From the NCBI RefSeq assembly GCF_005860795.2, contig NZ_CP058350.1, forward strand, positions 1,704,501 to 1,768,500: 64,000 nt of DNA, read 5' to 3'. The notes below the pieces were generated by a model, which was not told the origin of the DNA, ran no database searches, and worked only from the letters and a program-made list of their open reading frames with translations. Of the stretch, positions 1 to 8,184 are shown piece after piece (within the stretch, counting starts at the first letter, position 1; each line of letters opens with the position of its first letter). This DNA comes from Peteryoungia desertarenae (GTDB lineage Bacteria; Pseudomonadota; Alphaproteobacteria; Rhizobiales; Rhizobiaceae). The translations under genes and the position numbers were made by a program.

Positions 1-993
1 GAGATTGAAGCGGCCTTGGCCGAAAACGGCCAGTCCATGGCATTCGAGCCGCCAGATCATCGCGGAGTGATGGGCACAAGCGGTGAGCCTACGATTGGTG
101 GAGCTTGCGCGACCAATGCCTCAGGTCCGAGGCGCTTTACCGCTGGTGCATTGCGCGACCACCTTCTCGGCGTTCGCTTCGTCAACGGCCATGGCGAGGT
201 GGTCAAGGCGGGCGGCAAGGTGATGAAGAACGTCACCGGCCTCGATCTCGTCAAGCTGATGACCGGGTCGCTCGGGACGCTCGGCCTGCTGACTGAGGTG
301 ACCTTCAAGGTGCTGCCTGCGCCGAAAAATGCCGTCACCATCGTTTTGTCCGGGCTGGAAGATGAGATCGCCATGCGCGCCATGGCGGCGGCCATGGCTC
401 TTTCGGTCGAGGTGTCCGGCGCTGCCCATCTTCCAGAAAGTGTCAGAGGGCGCTTCATCGACGGCAGGCTCCCCCAAGGGGCTGCAACGGTTCTGCGACT
501 GGAAGGTCTGGAAGCTTCGGTCACAGTCCGCGGAGAGAAACTTTCAAAGGCCATGGGTGCCTTTGCTCCGGTTCAGGTGCTGGATGCAGCAGCGACAAGC
601 CGGCTCTGGCGTCAGATTGCGGATGTCCACCCTTATGCGGATGGAACCGAACGCCCCCTATGGCGCGTCTCGATGGCGCCATCTGAGGCCTGGAAATTGG
701 TCGCCGGTCTGCGTCTGAGTGCCGGTGTGGACGCTTTCTATGACTGGCAGGGCGGTCTGGTCTGGATGCGGATGGAGGATGATCCCGCGGCAGACACATT
801 ACGTCAGGGCATTCGGGCCCTTGGTGGTGGCCATGCCACTCTGTTGAGAGCACCAGAGGCGGTGCGGGCGACAATTCCGGCGATGGAGCCGCTGTCTGCG
901 GCCGTAACCTTGCTTTCCGAGCGTGTGCGGGCAAAGTTTGACCCGCGGGGGATTTTCAATCCCGGCTTGATGACGCAAGGAGCCCGAACATGA
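1..993 (+). CDS. glcE: Glycolate oxidase FAD-binding subunit GlcE (5' end outside window)
   Basis: The reading frame is open from base 1, so the start lies upstream; about 330 residues are visible. GlcE is the second FAD-type subunit of the membrane-associated glycolate oxidase (GlcDEF), which oxidises glycolate to glyoxylate. The visible N-terminal part has the PCMH-type FAD-binding look (GGACATNASGPRRF, then GKVMKNVTGLDLVKLMTGSLGTLG), and the protein ends with FDPRGIFNPGLM, the usual end of this flavoprotein family. glcF follows after one small gene, which fixes the assignment to GlcE rather than another FAD-linked oxidase. The TGA stop overlaps the next ATG by 4 nt (ATGA), so the two are translationally coupled. 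glcD is expected just upstream (inference). Confidence 0.93.
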   Translation, partial: EIEAALAENGQSMAFEPPDHRGVMGTSGEPTIGGACATNASGPRRFTAGALRDHLLGVRFVNGHGEVVKAGGKVMKNVTGLDLVKLMTGSLGTLGLLTEVTFKVLPAPKNAVTIVLSGLEDEIAMRAMAAAMALSVEVSGAAHLPESVRGRFIDGRLPQGAATVLRLEGLEASVTVRGEKLSKAMGAFAPVQVLDAAATSRLWRQIADVHPYADGTERPLWRVSMAPSEAWKLVAGLRLSAGVDAFYDWQGGLVWMRMEDDPAADTLRQGIRALGGGHATLLRAPEAVRATIPAMEPLSAAVTLLSERVRAKFDPRGIFNPGLMTQGART

Positions 994-1370
994 CCGACCC
1001 GAACGCCCACAATCCCAATCCCGTGCCCAATGAAGGCTGGTTTTCGCCAGGCCGGCAGAATGCACAGCTGGTGTATGGCCTTTATCTCCTGAGCTTCGTG
1101 GTGGGCATCACCAGCATTATCGGTGTGATCATGGCCTATCTGAACCGTGGCAAGGGGCCAGCCTGGGTCGATAGTCACTACACATACGCCATCAGGACTT
1201 TCTGGATCGGCATCCTCTATGCCGTGATTTCAGGGATCTTGATGGTCGTGCTGATCGGTGGGCTGCTGTTGATTGCCACCATTGTCTGGATCGTCGTGCG
1301 TTGCCTGATCGGCCTTCAAAAGGCCGGAGCCAATCAGCCAATCGAGCGACCTGAGAGCTGGTGGATCTGA
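990..1370 (+). CDS. Small DUF4870-like integral membrane protein
   Basis: This 126-residue protein has a hydrophilic, Asn/Pro-rich N-terminus (about 25 residues), a first membrane segment near residues 27-50 and a long hydrophobic stretch near 68-103 that probably makes two more. The pattern (short N-tail, YGLYLLSFV..., then VDSHYTYAIRTFWIGILY) matches the DUF4870 family of small bacterial membrane proteins, whose function is not known. It starts inside the glcE stop codon and precedes glcF by about 50 nt, so it sits in the middle of the glycolate oxidase operon. A role in anchoring or assembling the oxidase at the membrane is possible but only inferred from position. Confidence 0.8.
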   Translation: MTDPNAHNPNPVPNEGWFSPGRQNAQLVYGLYLLSFVVGITSIIGVIMAYLNRGKGPAWVDSHYTYAIRTFWIGILYAVISGILMVVLIGGLLLIATIVWIVVRCLIGLQKAGANQPIERPESWWI

Positions 1371-1419
1371 GTTTACAAGCTAGGTGCGGGACAGCTTCGG
1401 CGTCTCCTGGAGGATCAAG

Positions 1420-2724
1420 GTGCAAACGAATTTCACTGCCGAACAGCTCGCCGATCCCCGTGTCGCCGAAGCCGAGCAGATCCTGCGCAAATGTGTGCAT
1501 TGCGGCTTCTGTACCGCAACCTGTCCCACCTATGTCACGCTCGGCAATGAGCTGGATAGTCCCCGTGGCCGTATCTATCTGATCAAGGACATGCTGGAGA
1601 ACGGCCGACCGGCGGACGAGCAGATTGTTACCCATATCGACCGCTGTCTGTCCTGTCTGGCCTGCACCACGACCTGTCCGTCCGGGGTCGACTACATGCA
1701 TCTGGTCGATCACGCCCGAACCCATATCGAAAAGACCTATCGCCGACCGCTGATGAACCGGTTGACGCGCAATCTTCTTGCGCTGGTGCTGCCTTATCCC
1801 GCTCGCTTTCGCGCGGCTTTGACCCTCGCCAAGCTTGGACGGCCCTTCGCCGGTCTTCTGGAGCGCGTCGCGCCGCTCAAGCCGATGGCGGCCATGCTGC
1901 GACTTGCGCCGATCTCTATTCCTGCGGCCTCACCCTTCACGAGACCGGCCACACATAGTCCTGCAAAAGAAAGGCGTGGCCGTGTCGCCATCCTCACCGG
2001 CTGTGCCCAGCCAGTGCTTGACCCCGGCATCAACGAGGCGACGATCCGGCTTCTGAACCGCTTCGGCATAGAGGTCGTGCTGCCGCAAGGCGAAGGTTGC
2101 TGCGGCGCTCTGGTGCATCACATGGGTCGCGAGGAGCAGGCGCTCGACAGTGCCCGGCGCAATGTCGATGTCTGGACCCGCGAGATTGAACAGGGTGGGC
2201 TGGATGCGATCGTGATCACCACGTCCGGCTGCGGCACGACGATCAAGGATTACGGGCATATGCTGCGGCTCGATCCCGACTACGCAGCCAAGGCCGCCCG
2301 TGTTTCGGCCCTGGCCAAGGATGTCACCGAATATCTTTCAACACTTGACCTGCCGGCAGGACCACCCCAGGGGCTGACGGTCACCTATCATTCAGCCTGC
2401 TCCTTGCAGCATGGCCAGAAAGTCACCATGGCCCCCAAGCAATTGTTGAAGAAGGCCGGTTTTGCCGTCAAGGATCCTGCGGAGGGACATCTCTGTTGCG
2501 GCTCAGCAGGAACATACAACATCATGCAGCCTGAGATTTCAGCCAAGCTCAAGGCTCGCAAGATCAAGAACCTCGAAGCGACCCGCCCGGACCTGATCGC
2601 CGCCGGCAATATCGGCTGCCTGACACAGATTGCCTCTGGTACCGGGATACCCGTGGTCCATACCATAGAATTGCTGGACTGGGCCTGGGGCGGCCCCAAG
2701 CCGGAAAAAATCAGAAAATCCTAA
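1420..2724 (+). CDS. glcF: Glycolate oxidase iron-sulfur subunit GlcF
   Basis: GlcF carries electrons from the flavin subunits of glycolate oxidase to the respiratory chain. Two 4Fe-4S motifs are visible, CVHCGFCTATCPTY starting near residue 25 and CLSCLACTTTCPSG near residue 76, followed by two cysteine-rich CCG domains (GCCGALVHH near 226 and CCGSAGTYN near 358), the exact layout of the family. I chose the GTG at 1420 because a TGGAGG ribosome binding site lies 7-8 nt upstream and the protein then begins MQTNFTAEQLADP, a normal start for this family; an upstream in-frame GTG at 1384 would add 12 residues without support. Length 434 residues, slightly above the approximately 407 of E. coli GlcF. 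Confidence 0.94.
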   Translation: MQTNFTAEQLADPRVAEAEQILRKCVHCGFCTATCPTYVTLGNELDSPRGRIYLIKDMLENGRPADEQIVTHIDRCLSCLACTTTCPSGVDYMHLVDHARTHIEKTYRRPLMNRLTRNLLALVLPYPARFRAALTLAKLGRPFAGLLERVAPLKPMAAMLRLAPISIPAASPFTRPATHSPAKERRGRVAILTGCAQPVLDPGINEATIRLLNRFGIEVVLPQGEGCCGALVHHMGREEQALDSARRNVDVWTREIEQGGLDAIVITTSGCGTTIKDYGHMLRLDPDYAAKAARVSALAKDVTEYLSTLDLPAGPPQGLTVTYHSACSLQHGQKVTMAPKQLLKKAGFAVKDPAEGHLCCGSAGTYNIMQPEISAKLKARKIKNLEATRPDLIAAGNIGCLTQIASGTGIPVVHTIELLDWAWGGPKPEKIRKS

Positions 2725-2742
2725 ATTTGCCGTCGGCAATTT
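2723..2742 (+). terminator. Weak hairpin after glcF
   Basis: An AT/GC hairpin (AAATT-bulge-GCC / GGC-AATTT, loop GTC) begins in the glcF stop codon. It has only a short T run after it, so it may be a weak terminator or processing site at the end of the glc operon. Confidence 0.3.
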
Positions 2743-2797
2743 GTTAAGCCGTTTTTGATAGGCTTGCCTCGAAACGGTACGCCGAAGGGAACGAACC

Positions 2798-3274
2798 ATG
2801 ACGAGGGCACCTCTTTTGGCAGGGCTTGTTCTTGGCACAATGCTGGGGCTTGCGCCTGCCCAAGCCACCGAACGCTTTTTCTGCGCTGCCTCCGATGCCG
2901 TCGCGGATATGTCGATCGACATCGTCTTCGATGAAAAGCAGGCACTGAAGCTGTCACATTTCCGCGGTGTCGTCAGGATGAAGGGCGAAGCTGCGCCGCG
3001 TGAAACCCGCAAGATCGAAATCGATTCGAACGTACTCACGCAGTATTGGATGGACGGCGACGAACTCAAATTCCGCCTTCGCGTCATGGCACCGTCAAAG
3101 CGGCCGACTTCGATTGTCGATATAGCGTTTGATACGGAGCGCAGAGAGGGTTCCAGCGACCGTCTTACCGGCGCCTATGAACTCGTTCTCACCAAAATCG
3201 GCTCCGATGGCGCCAGTGCTGCGGGCAAGGCCATCAGACACGAAGCGGCGGCCTTCTGTACGATCAAGAGATAA
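2798..3274 (+). CDS. Conserved-looking periplasmic protein of unknown function
   Basis: 158 residues. A clear Sec signal peptide occupies residues 1-23 (MTRAPLLAGLVLG... ending AQA), after which the mature protein of about 135 residues is soluble, mixed alpha/beta in composition, with two cysteines (FFCAAS near the new N-terminus and AAFCTIKR at the C-terminus) that could form a disulfide closing the fold. No catalytic motif is recognised. Start ATG is preceded by GAAGGGA at a good distance. It is transcribed alone toward the convergent L,D-transpeptidase gene. I do not recognise the family. Confidence 0.75.
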   Translation: MTRAPLLAGLVLGTMLGLAPAQATERFFCAASDAVADMSIDIVFDEKQALKLSHFRGVVRMKGEAAPRETRKIEIDSNVLTQYWMDGDELKFRLRVMAPSKRPTSIVDIAFDTERREGSSDRLTGAYELVLTKIGSDGASAAGKAIRHEAAAFCTIKR

Positions 3275-3301
3275 CGCTCGCCAAATCGGATTTGACGAGC
3301 G
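3275..3301. terminator. Bidirectional hairpin between convergent genes
   Basis: CGCTCG-C-CAAATC pairs with GATTTG-A-CGAGCG (12 of 13 positions) directly after the TAA of the upstream gene and 11 nt before the stop of the convergent gene. No T tract, so termination would be less efficient or the structure protects the 3' ends. Confidence 0.45.
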
Positions 3302-3312
3302 CCAACAGATGT

Positions 3313-3999
3313 TCAGCCGCCGAAAACGGTGCGCAGGATATCAGTTCCCTGATCCTCGAAACTGACCTTGCCGTGGCGATTGCCCGGGCCGACGACGATG
3401 ACCTTTGCACCGATATCGGCGCGCTCATAAAGATGTTCCACATCCTTGTTCATCATTCGGATACAGCCGGATGACATATTGAGGCCGATCGTCCAGGGCT
3501 GGTTGGTCCCATGAATGCGGAAGATCGTGTCACGGCCACCCTTGTATAGATACATCGCGCGCGCGCCGAGTGGGTTATCGGGGCCGCCTTTCTGGACGAT
3601 CGGCAGAATGTGGCCCTTGGCGGCTTCGCGACGGCGCATCTCTGCTGGCGGACGCCAATCCGGCCATTCCGCCTTGCGCCCGATCTTTACGACGCCCGAC
3701 CAGCCGAAGCCTTCACGTCCGACGCCCACGCCATAACGGATTGCGCGGTTGTTACCCTCGACCAGATAGAGGAACTTGTTATGGGTATCGATGATGATCG
3801 TGCCCGGTTTCTCGTCGGTCACGAAACGCACCATCCGTCGCTTGTATTTCTCGGCGACCTGCTTCTTGTTTTGCGACACGAGTGTCACGTCGGATGATGT
3901 CTCGATCCGATTGATAGAAATTGCCTGTGCTGGAAGTGGTAAGGCGAAGCTGGTCGCAAGTATTGCGACAGCTGCTCGAAGTCGAAAGCTGCGTTTCAT
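3313..3999 (-). CDS. L,D-transpeptidase (YkuD domain), periplasmic
   Basis: YkuD-type L,D-transpeptidases make 3-3 cross-links in peptidoglycan or attach proteins to it. The protein (228 aa) starts at MKRSFRLR with a Sec signal peptide ending near LPAQA; an in-frame upstream extension of 25 residues lacks a ribosome binding site, while GAGGGGA precedes this ATG. The YkuD domain spans about residues 60-200, with IHGTN carrying the conserved His and SSGCIRMMNKD carrying the catalytic Cys (about residue 179). The neighbouring gene upstream encodes a paralogue with the same core, so this is a tandem pair. Rhizobiales rely heavily on L,D-cross-links for polar growth (established knowledge), which fits. 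Confidence 0.92.
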   Translation of the reverse strand: MKRSFRLRAAVAILATSFALPLPAQAISINRIETSSDVTLVSQNKKQVAEKYKRRMVRFVTDEKPGTIIIDTHNKFLYLVEGNNRAIRYGVGVGREGFGWSGVVKIGRKAEWPDWRPPAEMRRREAAKGHILPIVQKGGPDNPLGARAMYLYKGGRDTIFRIHGTNQPWTIGLNMSSGCIRMMNKDVEHLYERADIGAKVIVVGPGNRHGKVSFEDQGTDILRTVFGG

Positions 4000-4099
4000 G
4001 CTAGTCCCCTCTTGATCCCTCGCAAGGAGACTAGCCAAGTTCGGACCCAAATCAAGCGCAAATCGCCCGACCAAAGTTCATTTGCGCCAGGGTTGCGCG

Positions 4100-4894
4100 T
4101 TACATCACGATGACCTTGGTTCCGACTTTGACGCGGTCGTAAAGATCAATGACATCTTCATTGCGCATGCGAATGCAACCGGATGAGACCGCGCTGCCGA
4201 TGCTCCAGGGCGCATTGGTTCCGTGGATACGGTAGAGGGTAGACCCGAGATAAAGTGCGCGAGCGCCAAGTGGATTTTCAGGCCCTCCGGCCATGTGAAC
4301 CGGTAGGAAGTGCCCCTTGGCTGCTTCGCGCTTGATCATGGAGGCCGGTGGTCTCCAGTCGGGCCATTCCCGCTTGGCCGTGACCTTGTGGGTTCCAGCC
4401 CATTCAAAGCCGGGTTTGCCAACGCCAACGCCATAGCGCCGAGCCTGGCCATTGCCCATCACCAGATAGAGAAAGCGGCTGTTCGTATCGATGACGATCG
4501 TGCCGGGTTTTTGTGTCGTCTCGTAAGCGACCACCTGAGGCAGGAAGATCGGATCGATCTGAGGTTTTGTCGGTCGAGCCGGTCGAGCTGCGGCTGGCTG
4601 GAACAGTCCCGGCTGGCGAACAACCTGCCGCTGTTGTGTGACGGTCGAGCGCGGAGCCTGCCTCTGCTGGACCTGCCGCTGCTGAATGCGCCGGTCGAAC
4701 AAGCCCTGACGCGCAGGCTGGGTCGCATGAACGCGCGCCCGCTGCGGCGTCCCGCCGAGCTGCATGACCCAGGGGGCGGAAAGGTCGGGGCTTATCATCA
4801 CCGGCGGGCGGGACTGATAGCGTTCCGAGGCAAGGCCAGGTGAGGCAAGGGGGAAGCTGGCAGTGATGGCCAGGATCAGAAATCGTTTGAACAT
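4100..4894 (-). CDS. L,D-transpeptidase (YkuD domain) with Gln/Arg-rich linker
   Basis: Second YkuD enzyme of the tandem pair, 264 aa. Start chosen at MFKRFLILAITASF, which gives a proper signal peptide; a GTG 14 codons upstream is less likely. Between signal peptide and catalytic domain lies a low-complexity segment of about 50 residues dominated by Gln, Arg, Ala and Pro (RRIQQRQVQQRQAP, TQQRQVVRQPG). The catalytic domain has YRIHGTNAPWSIG and SSGCIRMRNEDV, Cys near residue 240. Core sequence closely parallels the downstream paralogue (WPDWRPPAxMxxREAAKGH in both), so the pair probably arose by duplication, with the linker acquired or lost afterwards. Confidence 0.92.
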   Translation of the reverse strand: MFKRFLILAITASFPLASPGLASERYQSRPPVMISPDLSAPWVMQLGGTPQRARVHATQPARQGLFDRRIQQRQVQQRQAPRSTVTQQRQVVRQPGLFQPAAARPARPTKPQIDPIFLPQVVAYETTQKPGTIVIDTNSRFLYLVMGNGQARRYGVGVGKPGFEWAGTHKVTAKREWPDWRPPASMIKREAAKGHFLPVHMAGGPENPLGARALYLGSTLYRIHGTNAPWSIGSAVSSGCIRMRNEDVIDLYDRVKVGTKVIVM

Positions 4895-5115
4895 CGGGCT
4901 ACTCGCTACTTGGAACCGATCATCAGGTTTGAACACGTCTGCAAGGATGCAGCAGGCTTTTCAACTTCGGATCGTGCATGCCCAATCGCGCCAATTGGTA
5001 AAGACGTGTTCATGAAAATGCGATCAATGCCGTAAACCTCAAGTCAGGGTTACCGGCCCGTTTGGAAAAATCGTGAACAAATGGTAAACGAAAGGCCGCA
5101 GTGGAGGAATCAGGC

Positions 5116-5751
5116 ATGGACATTGTCGCGGATGGTCTTATCCGGGGAGAGGACGGCCTCGACCGCTGCTTCTGGCATGGTGGCCTCAAGGACTATCAAC
5201 ATTATCATGACGAAGAATGGGGCCGTCCCGTTGCCGATGATAATCGGTTGTTCGAGAAGATCTGCCTGGAAGGGTTTCAGTCCGGTCTCTCCTGGCTGAC
5301 GATTTTACGCAAGCGGGAGAATTTCCGCGCTGCCTTTGCCGGCTTCGACTTCCACGCGGTGGCGAGATTTGATGACGCAGATGTCGCCCGCTGCTTGTCC
5401 GATACCGGCATCATCCGCCATCGCGGCAAGATCGTTTCGACCATCAACAATGCGCGGCGCGCTATTGAGCTGGAGAGTGAGTTCGGTTCACTCGCCCGCT
5501 ATTTCTGGAGCTTTGAGCCTGATCAGTCAGAGCGTCCGCCGCGTATGGATTATGCAACGCTCAAGGCCAATCCGACCTCGCCCACTTCCATCCGCCTGTC
5601 GAAGGATCTGAAAAAGCGCGGTTGGACCTTTGTCGGCCCCACCACCGTCTATGCCTTCATGCAGGCCATGGGTCTCGTCAATGATCATATCGAGGGTTGT
5701 TGCTGCCGCCAGCCGACCGAAGACGCGCGTGCCGAGTTCGTTCGGCCCTGA
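5116..5751 (+). CDS. tag: DNA-3-methyladenine glycosylase I
   Basis: Tag removes 3-methyladenine from alkylated DNA as the first step of base excision repair. The 211-residue protein follows E. coli Tag throughout: RCFWHGG with the zinc-binding Cys, YHDEEWG with the zinc His and catalytic-pocket residues, EGFQSGLSWLTIL with the conserved Glu and Trp, the helix-hairpin region GIIRHRGKI, and FMQAMGLVNDHIEGCC with the C-terminal His/Cys zinc ligands. ATG at 5116 has GGAGG 8 nt upstream; the GTG at 5101 overlaps that site and is rejected as start. It is convergent with the next gene; the two stop codons are 2 nt apart. Confidence 0.96.
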   Translation: MDIVADGLIRGEDGLDRCFWHGGLKDYQHYHDEEWGRPVADDNRLFEKICLEGFQSGLSWLTILRKRENFRAAFAGFDFHAVARFDDADVARCLSDTGIIRHRGKIVSTINNARRAIELESEFGSLARYFWSFEPDQSERPPRMDYATLKANPTSPTSIRLSKDLKKRGWTFVGPTTVYAFMQAMGLVNDHIEGCCCRQPTEDARAEFVRP

Positions 5752-5753
5752 CG

Positions 5754-6458
5754 CTATTGCAGGTTTTCGACCAGCTTGGGCACATGGCCGAGGTCAGGGA
5801 TTTCCCGGAAGCGTGGCGCTTCAACGGGCTTGTCCACATGCTCCAGCACCCAGGTTAGCGCGTGCGGCACGAACACGCCCCAGGACCCGGCGGCGATTGC
5901 CGGCACGATATCCGACTTCAGCGAGTTGCCGATCATCATCGCCCGTTCCGGTCCCTCGCCATGTTTGCCGAAGATCCGTCGATAGGTCGTGGCTGTCTTG
6001 TCAGAGACGATCTCCACCGCATCGAAATAGTCGCCAAGCCCGGATTGAGCGAGCTTGCGTTCCTGGTCAAACAGGTCGCCCTTGGTGATCATCACAAGGA
6101 AATACCGACCGGCAAGCGCCTCCAGTGCGTCGCGCGCATGAGGCATGCATTCCACCGGATGGCTGAGCAGATCCCGACCGATCGCCAGGATTTCGCCGAT
6201 AACTGTGGCTGGGACACGCCCCTCGGTGATCTCCAGTGCCGTCTCGATCATCGATAGGGTGAAGCCCTTGATGCCATATCCGTAATGGGCAAGATTGCGC
6301 TTTTCCGCTTCCAGCAAGCGCTCTGACACATGGTTGCCCTCGGCAAACTCCGCGAGCAATCCCTGAAAATGGGCTTCTGTCAGTTTGTAATATTGCTCAT
6401 TCTGCCAGAGGGTGTCGTCGGCGTCGAAACCGATCACGGTCACTGCGCGATTGGACAT
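5754..6458 (-). CDS. HAD-superfamily hydrolase
   Basis: 234 residues starting at MSNRAVTVIGFDADDTLWQNE after an AAAGGAG ribosome binding site. Motif I (FDADDTLW) contains the nucleophile Asp and general acid Asp; motif II Thr/Ser lies in FLVMITKGD, motif III Lys near KLAQSGLGDYF, and motif IV is MIGNSLKSD. The helical cap between motifs I and II suggests a small phosphatase (C1 cap). Substrate unknown; the combination resembles haloacid-dehalogenase-like phosphatases annotated as putative phosphoglycolate phosphatase/YjjG-type. Start at an upstream ATG would add 18 residues without a ribosome binding site. Confidence 0.88.
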   Translation of the reverse strand: MSNRAVTVIGFDADDTLWQNEQYYKLTEAHFQGLLAEFAEGNHVSERLLEAEKRNLAHYGYGIKGFTLSMIETALEITEGRVPATVIGEILAIGRDLLSHPVECMPHARDALEALAGRYFLVMITKGDLFDQERKLAQSGLGDYFDAVEIVSDKTATTYRRIFGKHGEGPERAMMIGNSLKSDIVPAIAAGSWGVFVPHALTWVLEHVDKPVEAPRFREIPDLGHVPKLVENLQ

Positions 6459-6508
6459 GGCTGCTCCTTTCATTTGAGGAGCATAGGCTAGTCCGCTGGT
6501 GTGATAAA

Positions 6509-6535
6509 GCAATGGCGCCGACGAAGCGCCATTGC
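6509..6535 (-). terminator. Terminator after the DUF305 gene
   Basis: Perfect 10-bp stem GCAATGGCGC / GCGCCATTGC with a 7-nt loop, located between the stop of the DUF305 gene (6555) and the start of the HAD gene (6458). On the minus strand it runs into TTTAT. Confidence 0.6.
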
Positions 6536-6554
6536 CTTTTACAGCCTCAGGCCA

Positions 6555-6923
6555 TCACTGGCCGTTTTTGGCCAGCCACTCCCGCATCATCGCGATCTCG
6601 CCTTCCTGGGCGGCAATCACCTCTTCCGCCAGCTTACGGATTTCCGGATCCTTCCCGTATTGAAGGACGATCCGCGCCATATCTATGGCGCCCTGGTGAT
6701 GCGGGATCATGCCTTGAACGAAATCGACATCGGCATTGCCGGTCAGCGGCACGGCCATGTCGGTATGCATCTTGGCGTTTGCCTCGGCAAAGGCCTTGGA
6801 GGATGGGCTGTCTTCGCTGTTAGACATCATGTGCCCCTGATGGGCGCCGTGATCCTGTGCGAAAGCCAGGTTGGTGGAAAGAGCAAGCGCCAACGACGCT
6901 GCAACAACAGTCATTTTCATCAT
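6555..6923 (-). CDS. DUF305 family periplasmic protein
   Basis: 122 residues: signal peptide (MMKMTVVAASLALALSTNLAFA) then a His/Met-rich start (DHGAHQGHMMSNSED) and the DUF305 four-helix core with the typical VDFVQGMIPHHQGAIDMARIVL and a Met/Glu helix near the C-terminus (EGEIAMMREWL). DUF305 proteins are secreted, often copper-related (CopM in cyanobacteria is the characterised case); the His-His and Met pairs seen here would fit metal binding. The next gene upstream encodes another small secreted protein rich in His, Met and Cys, so the two may act together in copper handling (inference). Confidence 0.88.
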   Translation of the reverse strand: MMKMTVVAASLALALSTNLAFAQDHGAHQGHMMSNSEDSPSSKAFAEANAKMHTDMAVPLTGNADVDFVQGMIPHHQGAIDMARIVLQYGKDPEIRKLAEEVIAAQEGEIAMMREWLAKNGQ

Positions 6924-6986
6924 GATAGGTCCCGTTTCTTCTGGGATGAAAGGAATGGATGATACGACGCCAAGGTCGTCATTCTT

Positions 6987-7376
6987 TCATGCCCGAAGAC
7001 GGGGCGGTCGCTCGGGCGGAGAGGCGGGCGTTGACACAAGCGAGCGCGAAATACCCGGCGCCTCGGCCGCTCGCGCCGCCGGCCCGGCATCTGTGAGATA
7101 GCGAGCAGACAGGATTGTCAGGCAGGCGCTGCAATGATCGTCCGACATCATCGGATGATGTGGCAACTCCTGTGGTCCCGCTGCAAATCCATGCGGGCAG
7201 CCTATGGTGATCGCCATGGTCCCGCCATGCTGATGACCGGAATGTCCAGAATCGGTCTGGCCGATAGGTTGAGCAGCAGGCGTTACCACCATCGCCATGG
7301 CGCCATGCATGGGCATGACAGCATAGGCGAGGGCCGCGATCACAAGCAAGCTGCGCAGGAGCATCATCATCTTCAT
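6987..7376 (-). CDS. Small secreted His/Met/Cys-rich protein (DUF2946-like)
   Basis: About 129 residues starting at MKMMMLLRSLLVIAALAYAVMPMHGAMA, a signal peptide or membrane anchor. The mature part contains a His-rich stretch (SGHSGHQHGG), a CPHG motif, and DDHCSACLTILSARYL, an arrangement similar to the DUF2946 family of small secreted proteins with conserved His and CxxC. An upstream TTG/ATG extension of 20 residues has no hydrophobic or ribosome-binding support and overlaps the preceding gene. It lies 63 nt upstream of the DUF305 gene on the same strand. Metal binding is suggested by composition only. Confidence 0.65.
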   Translation of the reverse strand: MKMMMLLRSLLVIAALAYAVMPMHGAMAMVVTPAAQPIGQTDSGHSGHQHGGTMAITIGCPHGFAAGPQELPHHPMMSDDHCSACLTILSARYLTDAGPAARAAEAPGISRSLVSTPASPPERPPRLRA

Positions 7377-7425
7377 CAGCCTAGTCGCGATTGGGTCAAA
7401 AGCAAGGCCTTCGCCACGTGAGTGA

Positions 7426-8181
7426 TCACATTGCAATCACCCGATGCACCACCCGATAGTCAAGGCTCTCTTCACCAAAGGGGATAACCGGCCAGTCCCA
7501 TTCTTCCCTGCTGTCAGGCAGCGCGACACCATGCATGAGATCAACCGTCTCATGCTCTTGGTCGTGCCGGTCCAGCACACGATAGGAAACATCCGTAACG
7601 AGGCATGTTTGGGCGGCAAGCTGCGTCAGCCCGTCGAGATGTGCTTGGACCATGCGCGGCAAAAGCTCCGCCGCACGCGGTTCATCCGTCGTGCCGGCCA
7701 GCCTTCGCTCGACGCCGATGCCGATCTGCGACAGCAGGTTCGTCGAGGCAACGAAATCGAGATAAGGCACCTGCCTAAGGAAGGAGAGAGGTTCGGCCTC
7801 CCGGCCAGCCAGAAGATCATCAAGGCCCGACAGATCCCGCTCGATAAGACGCAGGTTCGTCAATCGCTTCGCCGAAATCCAGCCGCGAACGCTGGCCAGA
7901 TGCACGAGATCGACCAGCACCACCGTATCGAAGAGCCGCGACAGCTCCACGACCGGCACATCGCGCAGCAAGCCGGAGCCCAGGATCACGGCAGCCCGCT
8001 TCTGCCGACAGCCTTCTGCTGCAGTCAGGATCGCCGCCTTCGTCCGTCGCTCATGCTCCGCCCAATCCCGACGGCAGCGATTGGCCCGCGCCCAGAGATT
8101 GACGGAGGAGCGGATGAACGGACGCTGGCCAGCCGAGGTCAGCGGCCATGTTGCGGCATAATTCAGGGCTTCGAGGATCAT
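7426..8181 (-). CDS. Uncharacterised 251-aa protein with Rossmann-like motif
   Basis: I do not recognise a named family. Residues about 60-95 read RAAVILGSGLLRDVP then FDTVVLVDLVHL, which resembles motif I and the acidic end of strand 2 in class I SAM-dependent methyltransferases; YLDFVASTNLLSQIG further on is like the motif IV strand (D-x-x-x-x-x-N-L-L). The C-terminus has no signal or membrane segment. The ATG lies only 3 nt after the stop of the toxin gene upstream, so the antitoxin, toxin and this gene can be one transcript. It may be an old chromosomal gene next to hisS that was captured by the toxin-antitoxin insertion, or a third component. Confidence 0.7.
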   Translation of the reverse strand: MILEALNYAATWPLTSAGQRPFIRSSVNLWARANRCRRDWAEHERRTKAAILTAAEGCRQKRAAVILGSGLLRDVPVVELSRLFDTVVLVDLVHLASVRGWISAKRLTNLRLIERDLSGLDDLLAGREAEPLSFLRQVPYLDFVASTNLLSQIGIGVERRLAGTTDEPRAAELLPRMVQAHLDGLTQLAAQTCLVTDVSYRVLDRHDQEHETVDLMHGVALPDSREEWDWPVIPFGEESLDYRVVHRVIAM

Positions 8182-8184
8182 GGA

